Origin: Heterobilharzia americana
Lineage: Eukaryota > Platyhelminthes > Trematoda > Strigeidida > Schistosomatidae
NCBI GenBank assembly: GCA_944470555.2
Contig: OX104130.1
Span: forward strand, 50,315,491-50,379,490
Direction of reading: 5' to 3'
Length of the DNA: 64,000 nucleotides
Part shown: piece after piece, positions 35,837 to 43,200 of the stretch
How the letters are laid out: every line of letters starts with the position of its first letter
Position numbering within the stretch: the first letter of the stretch is position 1
Made by a program: the position numbers and the translations under genes
Notes under the pieces: model-generated
The model's input: only the letters and a program-made list of their open reading frames with translations
Database searches by the model: none
What the model was told of the DNA's origin: nothing

Positions 35837-37354
35837 GCACCAATCACCATCAATGGGAGAAACCAAAACAAAGTAGTCACTCTCACCTAACCAGCCAATG
35901 CAGCATCGCCTCAACTACAGGCGGCAAAGGCACAGATGAGGATGTCAAAACCAGCATCCGAAAGACAGCAAGACAGGCCTTCCTTCATTAATCTGAAACC
36001 AGTGTGGAGGTCTACTCTACTCCACTCCACTCAGCATAGAGTGTGAACAATATCCGGATTTTCAACACTAATGCCAGTCAAATCAGTGCTTGTATGACAT
36101 GGTTGACAGTCTTGGCGCATTACGAAAAGTATTTCCAACAAACGACAGACACTCATCAACAGCTACCGCCTACACTCACTCAATACTGAAGAGCAGATCA
36201 GATGGCCAGACTAATAAGAATAAGCAACAAGGAACTCATTGTGGCTGCCAACGAACCAACCAAGAACCTATCGCCCAACAAATATGCAGAAGGAAGTGGA
36301 GATGGATTGGACTGGGCATACACTGAGAAGACCATTCGGGGACATCACGCACTAGGCCAGGCAATAGAGTGGAACCCGCATGGGAAATGACCAGTTGGGC
36401 GTCCCAGCTGAGGGTGACATGGAGGAGATCATGTGAGGAAGGAATGGAAGCTTGTGAGCAGTCGTGGAGCCAGGTTCGAAAGACTGCAGAGAAGAGAGTG
36501 CAATGGAGACGTGCGACTGAAGCCCTATGTTCCACTAAGAACTTAAAGGACAAATAATAATCATAATCAGAAATGAATTGAACTACAGTTTAAAGGAGAT
36601 CTCTTATAGAAATGAAAGCAGCCCACTGTGCAGAAATCGTCTGTTCTTCAAGCTTCACCAATGGACCTCAGATACCTCAAATCACTTGGCTTCATGATAT
36701 CACTTCTGCATGTAGTTAGTAATGAAATGAAAGCCACTGAATATCAGAGAAATAGAACACCGAACAATTTCTATCCTCATTTTGATCTACGAATATCCTT
36801 TATCATCTCTCAGTCCATGTACGAAACTTTAATTTTCGAAGTGATTCATGCTGAGAAAATGTATAAGAATAAGGAAACTGGAACACAGTACTCAATAGTA
36901 ACTTACTAGTGCTATCATATCATCGTTTTCAATATGACAATCCCATACAAATAGTTCTTTTATCAATGTATACCGTTTTGCACGTATGGCTTCAATCAGT
37001 GGTAAAAGTTTAACTAATGGTTTATCTTCTTTTAATGGTTTGTTCCGAACTTTCTTTTTCCTAACAGAGATACTATCGTCAGTATCTTCTTTAAGAGCAT
37101 CAATCAACTTGTTGTCATCCCAATATTCAACTAGTCGACGATCTTGCGGATCAACTAAAAACTTCAATATCATTGTTATTTTCATTGTTACGAATACGTA
37201 TTACGTGGCTTACTCTTGTTACAGGACGGTCTTCTTCTAAAGCTTTTCTGAAGGACTTTTTAATTGAATTACAAACAGTTGTTTCATAATGATCAGCTCT
37301 ATGCTCATAGTCTTTAAGCAGTTCACTCATTGACCTGACCAATGCCGTTTCACT
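12262..37354 (-). CDS. Leucine-rich-repeat protein gene, eight exons, possibly 5'-incomplete
   Basis: Eight minus-strand blocks with GT-AG borders join in matching phase to 1356 coding bases (451 residues plus stop). They are 37214-37354, 36907-37161, 34435-34577, 24334-24474, 21512-21660, 17473-17619, 14292-14442 and 12262-12490. The product has an N-terminal helical part with EHRADHYETTVCNSIKKSF, an acidic/basic linker, and LRRs of the ribonuclease-inhibitor type (e.g. IKELFVWDCHIENDDMIAL, LTRVELIDCFLDAKSIGTL, LRDLCLDFNDLGEQGC, ELILDGNNLEAEGTIALL, ISVLKLADNGINHYG, LQEIDLFSNDIGDLAA). It also has a proline/lysine-rich insert and a basic C-terminus KKRKRKGKKGK. LRRs of this type bind proteins; I cannot name a partner. 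The first block opens after an AG with an in-frame stop just upstream, so it is either an internal exon or the first exon after a trans-splice or UTR junction (ATG at 37330-37328). No domain loss is seen, so it is probably functional. Confidence 0.82.
12990..13175 (+). repeat. Hammerhead SINE, GUGC-stem sublineage, intact CUGAUGA
   Basis: Box A is GGAATAGCTCGGGGGTAACG and box B GGTTCGAGTCTC (13044-13055), the best pol III promoter in the window. The ribozyme has an intact CTGATGA (13097-13103), then GTGCCAACAAACAC, a decayed CAAAA in place of GAAA, and TCTAGGTCC. It sits in the last intron of the LRR gene. Confidence 0.72.
14292..14442 (-). CDS. LRR gene, exon 7 of 8 found
   Basis: The acceptor is CTTTTCAAG and the donor AAAAG/GTTAGT. 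It reads GKRGKKGKNKFSLPAVGPQ, then the repeat ISVLKLADNGINHYGRGG, then MQLLK. It is 151 bp long and leaves phase 2, which the terminal exon completes. Confidence 0.82.
15906..15947. repeat. (TA)n microsatellite
   Basis: About 20 uninterrupted TA units in an LRR-gene intron. It creates a spurious YIYIYI open frame on the minus strand. Confidence 0.95.
17055..17112 (+). ncRNA. Hammerhead ribozyme motif, Sm-alpha type
   Basis: The sequence holds CTGATAA (17060-17066), stem II ATCC...GGAC around the loop CAAATA, GAAA (17081-17084), then GCGCTTCC and TAGATTCC. The schistosome Sm-alpha hammerhead has CTGATGA, GTCCCAAATAGGAC, GAAA. The core differs at G8 (A here), a position normally essential, so activity is doubtful. 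I see no convincing tRNA-like promoter within 150 bp upstream. Confidence 0.6.
17340..17384. repeat. (TA)n microsatellite
   Basis: About 22 TA units, shortly upstream (plus coordinates) of LRR exon 6. Confidence 0.95.
17473..17619 (-). CDS. LRR gene, exon 6 (Pro/Lys-rich linker)
   Basis: The acceptor is TTGTGGACAG and the donor CTAAAG/GTTAGT. It codes RVNLDALPPLNEGLDDDTEL, then PPPPLSPLSS, then KKSKKKKSSK. This low-complexity linker sits between LRR blocks. The phases (2 bases in, 1 base out) join cleanly to 21512 and 14442. Confidence 0.78.
19339..19571 (-). repeat. Divergent inverted repeat, left arm, unknown family
   Basis: On the minus strand it reads VSNGNPTDTSVGW, then NFSA, then AICKSF. 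A plus-strand arm at 19715-19850 reads VSEGNPASVIVG, NYSA, AVCKSFAN. The shared VSxGNP, VG, N-SA and A-CKSF pattern shows both descend from one repeat. The left arm also has splice-like ends, but splicing it into the LRR gene would break the phase that the flanking exons otherwise share. Confidence 0.45.
19715..19970 (+). repeat. Divergent inverted repeat, right arm, unknown family
   Basis: This is the partner of the arm at 19339-19571 in opposite orientation. It is open for 88 codons and includes CKSFANVSFYLEYTG. I do not recognise the element. The two arms are about 150 bp apart. Confidence 0.45.
21512..21660 (-). CDS. LRR gene, exon 5
   Basis: The acceptor is TTTATCAAG and the donor AAGAA/GTAAGG. 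It reads ELILDGNNLEAEGTIALLSL, a clear LRR, then a charged helix NEAIGKKQLFQEESKKR. The single base G completes an arginine codon begun by exon 4. Confidence 0.82.
22040..22195 (-). repeat. Hammerhead SINE, Sm-alpha type, with tRNA-like promoter
   Basis: On the minus strand a box-A-like GGCCTAACGGATAATGC and box B GGTTTGAATC (22134-22143 on plus) form a tRNA-derived pol III promoter. They are followed by ACATCCGGCCGACGAG, stem II GTCC/GGAC with AAAT between, GAAATGCGCATCC and TGCATCC. This is the full Sm-alpha layout. The hammerhead core CTGATGA has become CCGACGA (U4 and U7 changed); stem II and GAAA are intact. Confidence 0.75.
24178..24192. repeat. Short (TA)n run
   Basis: Seven TA units in an intron. 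Confidence 0.8.
24334..24474 (-). CDS. LRR gene, exon 4
   Basis: The acceptor is TACATTCAG and the donor ATCAG/GTGAGT. It reads LGEQGCRALCNGLAKSC, then YLIHLSLSFCGLTKQCG, then LGNLVAETAI: one and a half LRRs of the ribonuclease-inhibitor type. The first base completes an Asp codon from exon 3. Confidence 0.82.
24475..25730. other. Intron part without recognisable elements
   Basis: AT-rich intron sequence of the LRR gene. I see no coding motif or structured RNA. Confidence 0.4.
25733..25895 (-). repeat. Hammerhead SINE, degenerate, with box B
   Basis: The minus strand has GAGTTCGAGTCCCGGTGGGA (box B context), then CGAGATATCAGTACATCC, CTTATGA, CCTTCAAACAGAGG, GAAACG and CTGGATTCC. This follows the Sm-alpha order exactly. 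The core G5 is lost (CTTATGA for CTGATGA), and stem II is rebuilt as CCTT/AGAGG-like pairing. Confidence 0.65.
26165..26330 (-). repeat. Hammerhead SINE, GUGC/GCAC-stem sublineage
   Basis: The minus strand has box A AGCTCAGTAGTTAG and a box B remnant GGGTTTCAGTG. The ribozyme is TTGATAA, GTCCCAACAAGCAC, GAAA, then CCTAGGTCC. The loop CAACAA and 3' stem GCAC match the copies at 13.1 and 26.5 kb rather than the classic Sm-alpha. CCUAGG can form a minimal stem III next to a GUC cleavage triplet. Confidence 0.65.
26420..26590 (+). repeat. Hammerhead SINE, GUGC/GCAC-stem sublineage
   Basis: Box A TAGCTCAGTGATAG is at 26427-26440. The ribozyme region has TTGATGATAA, stem II GTGC (26534-26537) and GCAC (26544-26547) around CAAAAA, then GTAAATTAGG. 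GAAA has become GTAA. It faces the copy at 26165-26330 head to head. Confidence 0.6.
27525..31015 (+). mobile_element. RTE (SR2-like) retrotransposon copy B, most complete but dead
   Basis: This copy is 5'-complete relative to the others and ends in ATAATTATAATAATAATAA. In order it has an endonuclease (DMNAKLGANNTGRDL near 28245), a middle region with EWISTDTWKLIEHG-like sequence (28860), TTKEEIQRE, SGKAEGPHAIPPQALK, then the RT with VGQGCRLLSPIIFLIVIDW (29958-30020). The catalytic FADD is split by CCATGG (30107-30112). The C-terminal part has QICRRKWRWIGLG and a TGA in NPHGK* (30840-30842). None of it is in one frame. It lies antisense inside the 9.9-kb intron of the LRR gene. RTE elements nick and copy by target-primed reverse transcription; this copy cannot supply the enzyme. 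Confidence 0.87.
30455..30485 (+). repeat. (CCACT)n short tandem array inside RTE copy B
   Basis: The pentamer CCACT is repeated here about four times; copies C and D have two units and copy A two. Confidence 0.8.
31440..33050 (+). pseudogene. Penelope-like retroelement relic 1
   Basis: The translation has SPKTKENLLRK, then KPNNEPGVVVIANHDY (compare KPDKGxGVVVxDxxDY), YGLPKIHKSNIPLCLMLSM, NFPLKDTFQITDYL, MYSLDFNFLLANM, and FEGEYFQQVDSIDIVF. After a frame change come YKRWVDHTLVIYSKPF and RREDGLIQRSVHRKT. These are the RT blocks of Penelope-like elements. The catalytic YVDD has become WVDH, so the enzyme is inactive. The middle of the element around 32600-33050 is broken by several frameshifts. 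I see no GIY-YIG domain here. It lies antisense in the same large intron as RTE copy B. Confidence 0.78.
33051..33554. other. Unassigned intron stretch
   Basis: A segment around 33335-33360 has CCATGATGAATC and CCGAAACCAG, faintly like a decayed hammerhead, but no stem II can be drawn. Nothing else is recognisable. Confidence 0.35.
33555..33740 (+). repeat. tRNA-derived SINE with decayed hammerhead
   Basis: The tRNA-like head has CAGTGGTCCTCAGGTAATG and CCTGAAGGTCCTAGGTTTCA (box B context at about 33589-33606). It is followed by GGTGCGCAGTACTGGAGAG, GTACAGTACTAGGATG, TAATGGCTGTTCAGTGC. This aligns with the schistosome SINE form GTGCGCACTG, CTGAGGA, stem II, GGACGAAA, GTCCAGTGC. Stem I (GCAC/GTGC-type pairing) is still visible, but CTGGAGA and GTAA replace the core. 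Confidence 0.55.
34435..34577 (-). CDS. LRR gene, exon 3
   Basis: The acceptor is AATTCTCAG and the donor AACGA/GTAATT. It reads TGLFNKGCYLLTRVELIDC, then LDAKSIGTLMANIASCK, then LRDLCLDFN: LRR consensus LxxLxLxxN. It begins in phase 0 and leaves two bases that exon 4 completes to Asp. Confidence 0.82.
34578..35774. other. Intron without recognisable elements
   Basis: AT-rich LRR-gene intron sequence up to RTE copy C. No motif found. Confidence 0.4.
35775..36560 (+). mobile_element. RTE copy C, 5'-truncated 3' end
   Basis: It matches the last ~780 bp of copy B, starting in the RT C-terminal region (GAGGTGATGA, then the CAA-rich segment) and ending AATAATAATCATAATC. It shares with A and B the TGA in NPHGK* (36388-36390) and the CAGCTG-containing indel just after. 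Truncation at the 5' end is typical of target-primed reverse transcription. It lies antisense in an LRR-gene intron. Confidence 0.85.
35792..35838 (+). repeat. (CCA)n/(CAA)n triplet run in RTE copy C
   Basis: Seven or more CCA units followed by CAA units. Copies A, B and D have only the CAA part, so the CCA run arose at or after insertion of copy C. Confidence 0.85.
36907..37161 (-). CDS. LRR gene, exon 2
   Basis: The acceptor is GATATTGAAG and the donor GCACTA/GTAAGT. It is 255 bp (85 codons), phase 0 at both ends. It reads FLVDPQDRRLVEYWDDNKL, an acidic stretch LKEDTDDS, the basic VRKKKVRNKPLKEDKPLVK, then the first LRR IKELFVWDCHIENDDMIAL. Using TTTTTAG as acceptor instead would open a stop, so GAAG is preferred. 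Confidence 0.8.
37162..37213 (-). other. 52-nt intron of the LRR gene
   Basis: GTAAGCC to TTGAAG, 52 nt, phase 0. Very short introns near gene 5' ends are known in schistosomes; the gene's other introns are about 1.8 to 9.9 kb. Confidence 0.75.
37214..37354 (-). CDS. LRR gene, first exon found
   Basis: It opens after TTTTTTATC...CATTAG, a good polypyrimidine-AG acceptor, and reads 47 codons: SETALVRSMSELLKDYEHR, ADHYETTVCNSIKKSF, then EEDRPVTR, donor AGA/GTAAGC. Its phase is 0. The ATG at 37330-37328 (MSELL) could be the start if the AG is a trans-splice or UTR acceptor. Otherwise an upstream exon lies to the right and I have not found it. Confidence 0.72.
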
Positions 37355-37744
37355 CTAATGACATTTTTAGATAAAAAAGGTAAATGGGATAGAACTATAC
37401 TTTTGAACTTTGTTTTGGTGGCATATTGAACTAGCTGAAAAGTAGAAAGACAACAAATGTTTCCTTCTCATTTCACAACGCATAAATTTGATTTTTTGAG
37501 CATGCGAGAAATTCAAATAGTGTTATTAAAATAGCCCTCACTGAGATAGGAACAGTAAAAAAACTTAGATACTCTGATAAAACTGCCATATTTTGCTTTG
37601 CTGTGCTTCACAGGGGCCAGAAACAAAGCATGTTCAGCAGCAAAACTACATCATAATCATTATATTTCAGAAACTACTAGCAAGTTGACCTACAATTAAA
37701 CTGCGAATGATGATGTTTTCATTTACCGAACTGTCAACTGCAGA

Positions 37745-40446
37745 GTCAATAATCTACTCCGACATTGTAACCCAGAGGACAACCACGAGCACACGCACTT
37801 TTCGACTGGCTAGCATCATGTCCCCAACACCATCCAAAGCTCTCTCTCATCCAGTGAGAACCAATCTCCTACTCCCACAGGATCATAACACCAACATTCA
37901 AATCAAAGAGAAGGAAAGTCACAATCATACAATGATACCCTACACTATGCACCTACAAATAATACAGATCAAGAGAAGAAGCAGGAATTCTATAGACAAC
38001 TACAATCACTAATGGACAAGACTCCACTCCAGTTGGTCATATCACAATTCTAGTGGGTGCGACGACATGAATGCCAAACTGGGAGCAAACAACACAGGAA
38101 GAGACCTCATCCATCAAGGGTTGAGAGGCACTCATCGAAATGATGAACGACAATGAAGAACTGTTTGCACACTTCTGTGCATTCAACGATTTGGTGATTG
38201 TGTGATGACAGTGTGTACAAACACAAGGATATTCACAAACCGACATGGATTCGATTTCACCAGATGGACACATTACACTAAAATTCAGATCGAATTCATC
38301 TCAATCCAATGAAAATAGAGATGCAGCCAACCTGCCAGACACAAGATCAAGAAAGGGAGAAGATGTAGGTTCACACCACTCAATATCCAGTTGAAGGAAC
38401 CTACATTCAAAATCAAACTGGAAGTCTTCAAACAACCTGGTGATAATAGACCACAGTTCAAGTTCATCACCCAGAACAGAAACCGAACTGAAAGACAAAG
38501 CTACAAATGACATCTTCACGTCAGTCAGTCATCACGACAAAATGGGAGATACTAAGCAACATCCCTGTGGGAAACTGCGTGGGACAACACTCGAACTCTT
38601 CGGAAGAGATGTCGAAGGAAACCTGCATAACCATCTTAGGAAGGAAGAAGTAACAAGATGAACGAGACGAGACGAGACAATGAATGGATCTCCACGGACA
38701 CATGGAAACTGATAGAGCACGGAGAGGAAGATGGACCAGTGCAGTGCAGGGATGAACAACAAAAAGACTAACTGAACACAACATATGGAACACCACGCTG
38801 GACAAAGAAGTGAAGAAGAGTGCGTGGAAAGACAAAAGACACTCCTAAGACTCACTTGCAAGTGAAACAGAATAGGCTGCAGGTAGGAGACACCTGACAA
38901 CACTTTATCAAACAACCACGTCACTATATGATAGGGAAGAGATCAACACAGATGAGACCAATGAAAGTTAGTGAAGGAAACCCAGTTACCACCAAAGAGG
39001 AGATACAAAGGGAACGATGAGTTGACCACTTCAAAAAGCTTTCGAATCGACCAACACCAACAACACCTGCAACTCCTCCAGAAATACCACCAGCAGCCCA
39101 GCCACAGAACTACTAGTGAACACAAGCACTCCGATAAAAGATAAAGGCCTGAACGCCACGCAACAAATCTCCTGAAATCCGGAAAAGCAGAAGGACCACA
39201 TGCAATTCCTCCACAAGCACTGAAAACAGACGAAGAGACATCAGCCAATATGCTCACACCACTATTGCAAATGGTTTGCAAAGAAGCAAAGGTACCTGCC
39301 CATTGATTGTAAGACGAGCTACCTGGTCAGACGCACAAGGAAGGGAAAACTATCTTTCCAAGAACTGTCATGGATTCATGCACCACTCCTGTTCGCCCCA
39401 AACAAAATATTAGGCCACATCATAATGGAGAGACTTAAAAGTGAGCTAGACTCAAAACTAAGACTGCAACCAGCTGACTAGCTGGCTTCAGAAAGAACAA
39501 ATCATGTGCGGATGAAACTGCAACGCTACTCTACGTGTTATCATAGAACAGAACATAGAATGGAAGTCAACTCTCTACCTCAAATTCATCGATTTTGAAA
39601 AGGCCTTCGATAGCGTCGACCGAGAAGTAATTTGGCAAGCTGCTGCTTCAATACTACCGTTTCAGTGTCACTAGTCTTTAACAACCTCACTCAACACCTG
39701 TATGCTATGCTATATCATGCTACATGCCTAGTGACTCACAATGGAATGCTACTCACTGACGCCTTTGAAGTGAACACAGCAGTAGGACAAGGTTGCCGCC
39801 TACTATCACCCATCATCTTCCTCATTGTGATCGACTGGACCCAACTGGATCATGCAACAAAATGTGAGCAGCGAGAAGAGGGGCATACGCCGTTTGACCG
39901 GTGAAAATAATCCTACAACATTTGGACTTCGCCCATGGTGATGATTTATGTCCAATGACTTGTCGCAAAAACTAGAAGATCTACAGTCAAAAACCAACAA
40001 GTTGACAGAAGAGGCACAGCAGCGAAGATGCAACTTCCTTCAGGTGAACGTAGAGAAGACAGAGGTGATGAAGATACCCGACCACCATCAACAACAACAA
40101 CAAGCACCAATCACCATCAATGGGAGAAACCAAAACAAAGTAGTCACTCTCACCTAACCAGCCAATGCAGCATCGCCTCAACTACAGGCGGCAAAGGCAC
40201 AGATGAGGATGTCAAAACCAGCATCCGAAAGACAGCAAGACAGGCCTTCCTTCATTAATCTGAAACCAGTGTGGAGGTCTACTCTACTCCACTCCACTCA
40301 GCATAGAGTGTGAACAATATCCGGATTTTCAACACTAATGCCAGTCAAATCAGTGCTTGTATGACATGGTTGACAGACTTGGCACGTTAGGAAAAGCATC
40401 GCCTCAACTACAGACGACACAGGCACAGATGAGGATGTAAAAACCA
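37745..40446 (+). mobile_element. RTE copy D, defective, 5'- and 3'-incomplete
   Basis: It starts within the endonuclease region (after a short matching stretch at 37745) and follows copy B closely, including the middle region missing from A. FIDFEKAFDSVDREV (39590-39630) is better kept than in A and B. VGQGCRLLSPII follows, and the FADD motif is split by CCATGG (39932-39937). Near 40397 it jumps back to a segment already present at 40166-40224, then runs into (TA)n. The end shared by A to C (QICRRKWRWIG and beyond) is absent. Confidence 0.83.
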
Positions 40447-40450
40447 GCGA

Positions 40451-40451
<1 letters not shown>

Positions 40452-40508
<57 letters not shown>

Positions 40509-40528
40509 TTATATATATATATATATAT
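40452..40528. repeat. Long (TA)n tract
   Basis: About 37 TA units with two interruptions, directly at the end of RTE copy D. Confidence 0.95.
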
Positions 40529-40529
40529 G

Positions 40530-42640
40530 TTAGTTCGAAATGAGTCTAGTCATATGCATTATGTGACTAACTAAGCTGTTGGACGTTAAGGAGATATTTC
40601 CTTCTGCTGTGATGTATTGGATAACATGGGTAAAACTGTAAGTATCGTTTACATTTAATAACAATGCGCACCTGTAAATTATCGGATCCTTTGATGAATA
40701 CAACGTTAGGTTTTTTACTTAGGGGTATTTCACTCCACTACAATTTCTTCAGAGAATCTGAAGGAGCGATTTTCACAAAGTCACGAAACGTCAGAAATTT
40801 ATTTTTCTACTTCATTGTGATTTTTCAAAATATATTTCATTTACAACTCTTGTTCAATAAGCTCAGAACTTGCTGTATTCACTAAGTTTATTATCTCATG
40901 AGATCCCAACAAAACTGATAAATGGAATAAAACTTAGTCATGGGTCTATCTGGAAGTTTTCAGAGCCAAAGATAGCTGAAACAACTGTTATCTATCTTTC
41001 AACATATAAGAAAACCGAACAGGTAAAATTCAATGTCTGATGCACCATTTTTAGGTCTCTTCTTGCACTTGCACGACAATGTCGAAAAGCAGAGGTATAT
41101 GTGTCGTCAAAGGTGATTCTAGCAATAATGAGGAACTTCTAGAATTGCTAGAATGATTAGACGTAATGTATGAACAGCAGTGAGAGCTTTTCATAAGGAA
41201 TTTAAATCTAGTTCACCTTGCCTTATAAAAGAGAAAATTGACAAGGACAAACAAAGCACCTTCAGAACTGTAAAACTCAATTCATATCAACTGATTACAG
41301 GCTTTCAACATTTTAGTTGAATAGTCAAGTGAGATTATAGTCCAGAAATTCCTTACGAAATTTTAGTCAGGTGTGGTCTGGTACACAAACCGTTCAAAAT
41401 ATAATCCCTCCGAAGCTCTGATTTAAAAGACCATAGTAACTAAGTCTATATATGTATGGGTACTGCATAATAGCTAACCCATAAATAAATCTTTAAAACT
41501 TCTATCGAATCAGCTGACACCGACATTCACTGAACTTCCGTGAACTGTGTCACATATTTTATTCGTTGACTATCACTTATGCTAGTATTGGTTTGATTTT
41601 CGAGTAATACGAGTTCAATTTCGTTGAGAAAAGGTAGAAATTCGTGGACTTCCTCATGAAGCTAGTCCTGAAGATGTCACTAAGCCTAGTGATGAAACGT
41701 TCACGTCAAAATATCAAAGCTCAGAGAACATCAAACCACCATCATTCATGGACTTCAGCTAGTGTCACAATTACAGTCTGTGGACAATAAGTCCCCAGAA
41801 TTATCATCTATAGAAAAATAAGAAAAACGTGAAGAAAGAAAAGGGACTCATTTCCATGGAAGACAACGATCTGGATACAAGAAAGTAACCAGAAGAATTC
41901 CTAAGGCTACTTTAAATGTTTTCCCCTTACTTTAAGAGAATAACCGGAAATGGTGATTATATACTAACTCAAGTTTCTAATAATTGACGGATTAGAATGA
42001 CTGGATATGGTGTTAACAAGGTCATTAGTTTGAGGGAATGTTATATGAAGGCTGCGATGAAGTTTTTGTTATTGTTAATGAGTTTGACTACAGAATGGCA
42101 CCAAAGATCATCATGAAAGAATTTGTCGGAAGACCACCTCAGAAACTGGAATTTGGTGCGTCCGGTGCTTAGAATGACCTTCTTCTGTGTCTACTTCTAG
42201 AAATGGCGGAAATTTTTCGCCGAACCATTTTCGTTGCTTATTAAACATATTACTTGGTCAAAGTCACAGAATGATGAAAATAGCACCATTACCAGCTATA
42301 TCTTGTAAAGTGAAGTTGGGCGTTAGATTTATAACTTTCATTCAGTAATTCTAACCAGTAAACTTGTCAGAAATTTGGAGAGAACTATTTGTAATTATAC
42401 TACAACAGTATGTAGAAAGTAATAGACTTTTGGAAAATAAGCATTTCTCCGCAATGCAAGAAAATATTGTGCAACAGCACCAAAAAATACCGTTCCCGTT
42501 GGTTTGGTATTCTTTACTTACAATAAAACTTTTAAAGGGATTTTTGAATTAAGAATCTTATGGAGGTAAGATGCCTTAAGAGTTTCTAGTGAGAAATTGG
42601 CCCAAGAACTTTCTCAAAGAAAAAAGACAGGTACTGAGCG
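40530..42640. other. No recognisable gene; one hammerhead-like hairpin
   Basis: AT-rich sequence with no coding motif. The only structured signal is the hairpin at 41668-41707, described separately. Confidence 0.4.
41668..41707 (+). ncRNA. Hammerhead-like hairpin, possible Penelope-element terminus
   Basis: The sequence is CTGAAGA, then GTCACTA-AGCC-TAGTGAT (seven-pair stem II with one G-U), GAAA, then CGTTCACGTC, which can form a three-pair stem III (ACG/CGU) ending in C. This is the order of a hammerhead: C3-U-G-A-N-G-A9, stem II, G12-A-A, stem III, C17. There is one extra T before stem II, and I cannot pair a good stem I. Penelope-like elements are known to carry minimal hammerheads at their ends. 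Confidence 0.45.
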
Positions 42641-42649
42641 TTAACCAAA

Positions 42650-43200
42650 TCCTATTTTGGTGGTTTCTACTGAAGAGTGATGTCATTCAGGGTAATATTC
42701 TAAGCCTTCTATTCTTCCTGTTATATCAATGAAATATCATTCGAAAAACAAGTTATATTGTCTCACGTTTGCATGCTATGGTTAGCAATGAAGAACTATG
42801 TATCGAATAAGTGATACGTTAATCTAACAATATGATCTAAATACCTTACTGGAATGATCTAGTACCTAGTGATTGGAGATTAATACAAATAAAAGTAGAC
42901 CTATACACAGTGATCATAACAATCTGCATGAATCCTCAACTACTAGCTACTCACTCTTCAATATTTCTGAGGACAAGGACTCAAGAGTCACTATAACGAA
43001 TGACCTTAAAACTCCAGGATACTGTAGGGGAGCAACTGATCAGAATGTTTAAGAGTAATAATACCCAATACGCACTAGACCTGACTTAAAATACAGCTGA
43101 TGCTTCAAGTAAGAAGCTTATATGAAAGTATGCTTTCAAAGTATGGAGGATAAAAACTTCAGACTTCCATTAGGCTCAACTCTGAAGAAGGTCATTGCTC
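42650..43200 (+). pseudogene. CR1-like RT relic (C-terminal palm/thumb)
   Basis: SDVIQGNILSLLFFLLYQ (compare SGVxQGSVLGPLLFLLYIND) is followed, across frame changes, by WLEINTNKSRPIHSDHNN and FNISEDKDSRVTITNDLKT (compare KDLGVxITNDLK). These are RT blocks after the catalytic motif in CR1/jockey-like elements. The YADD block itself is unrecognisable. Many stops are present. Confidence 0.5.
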
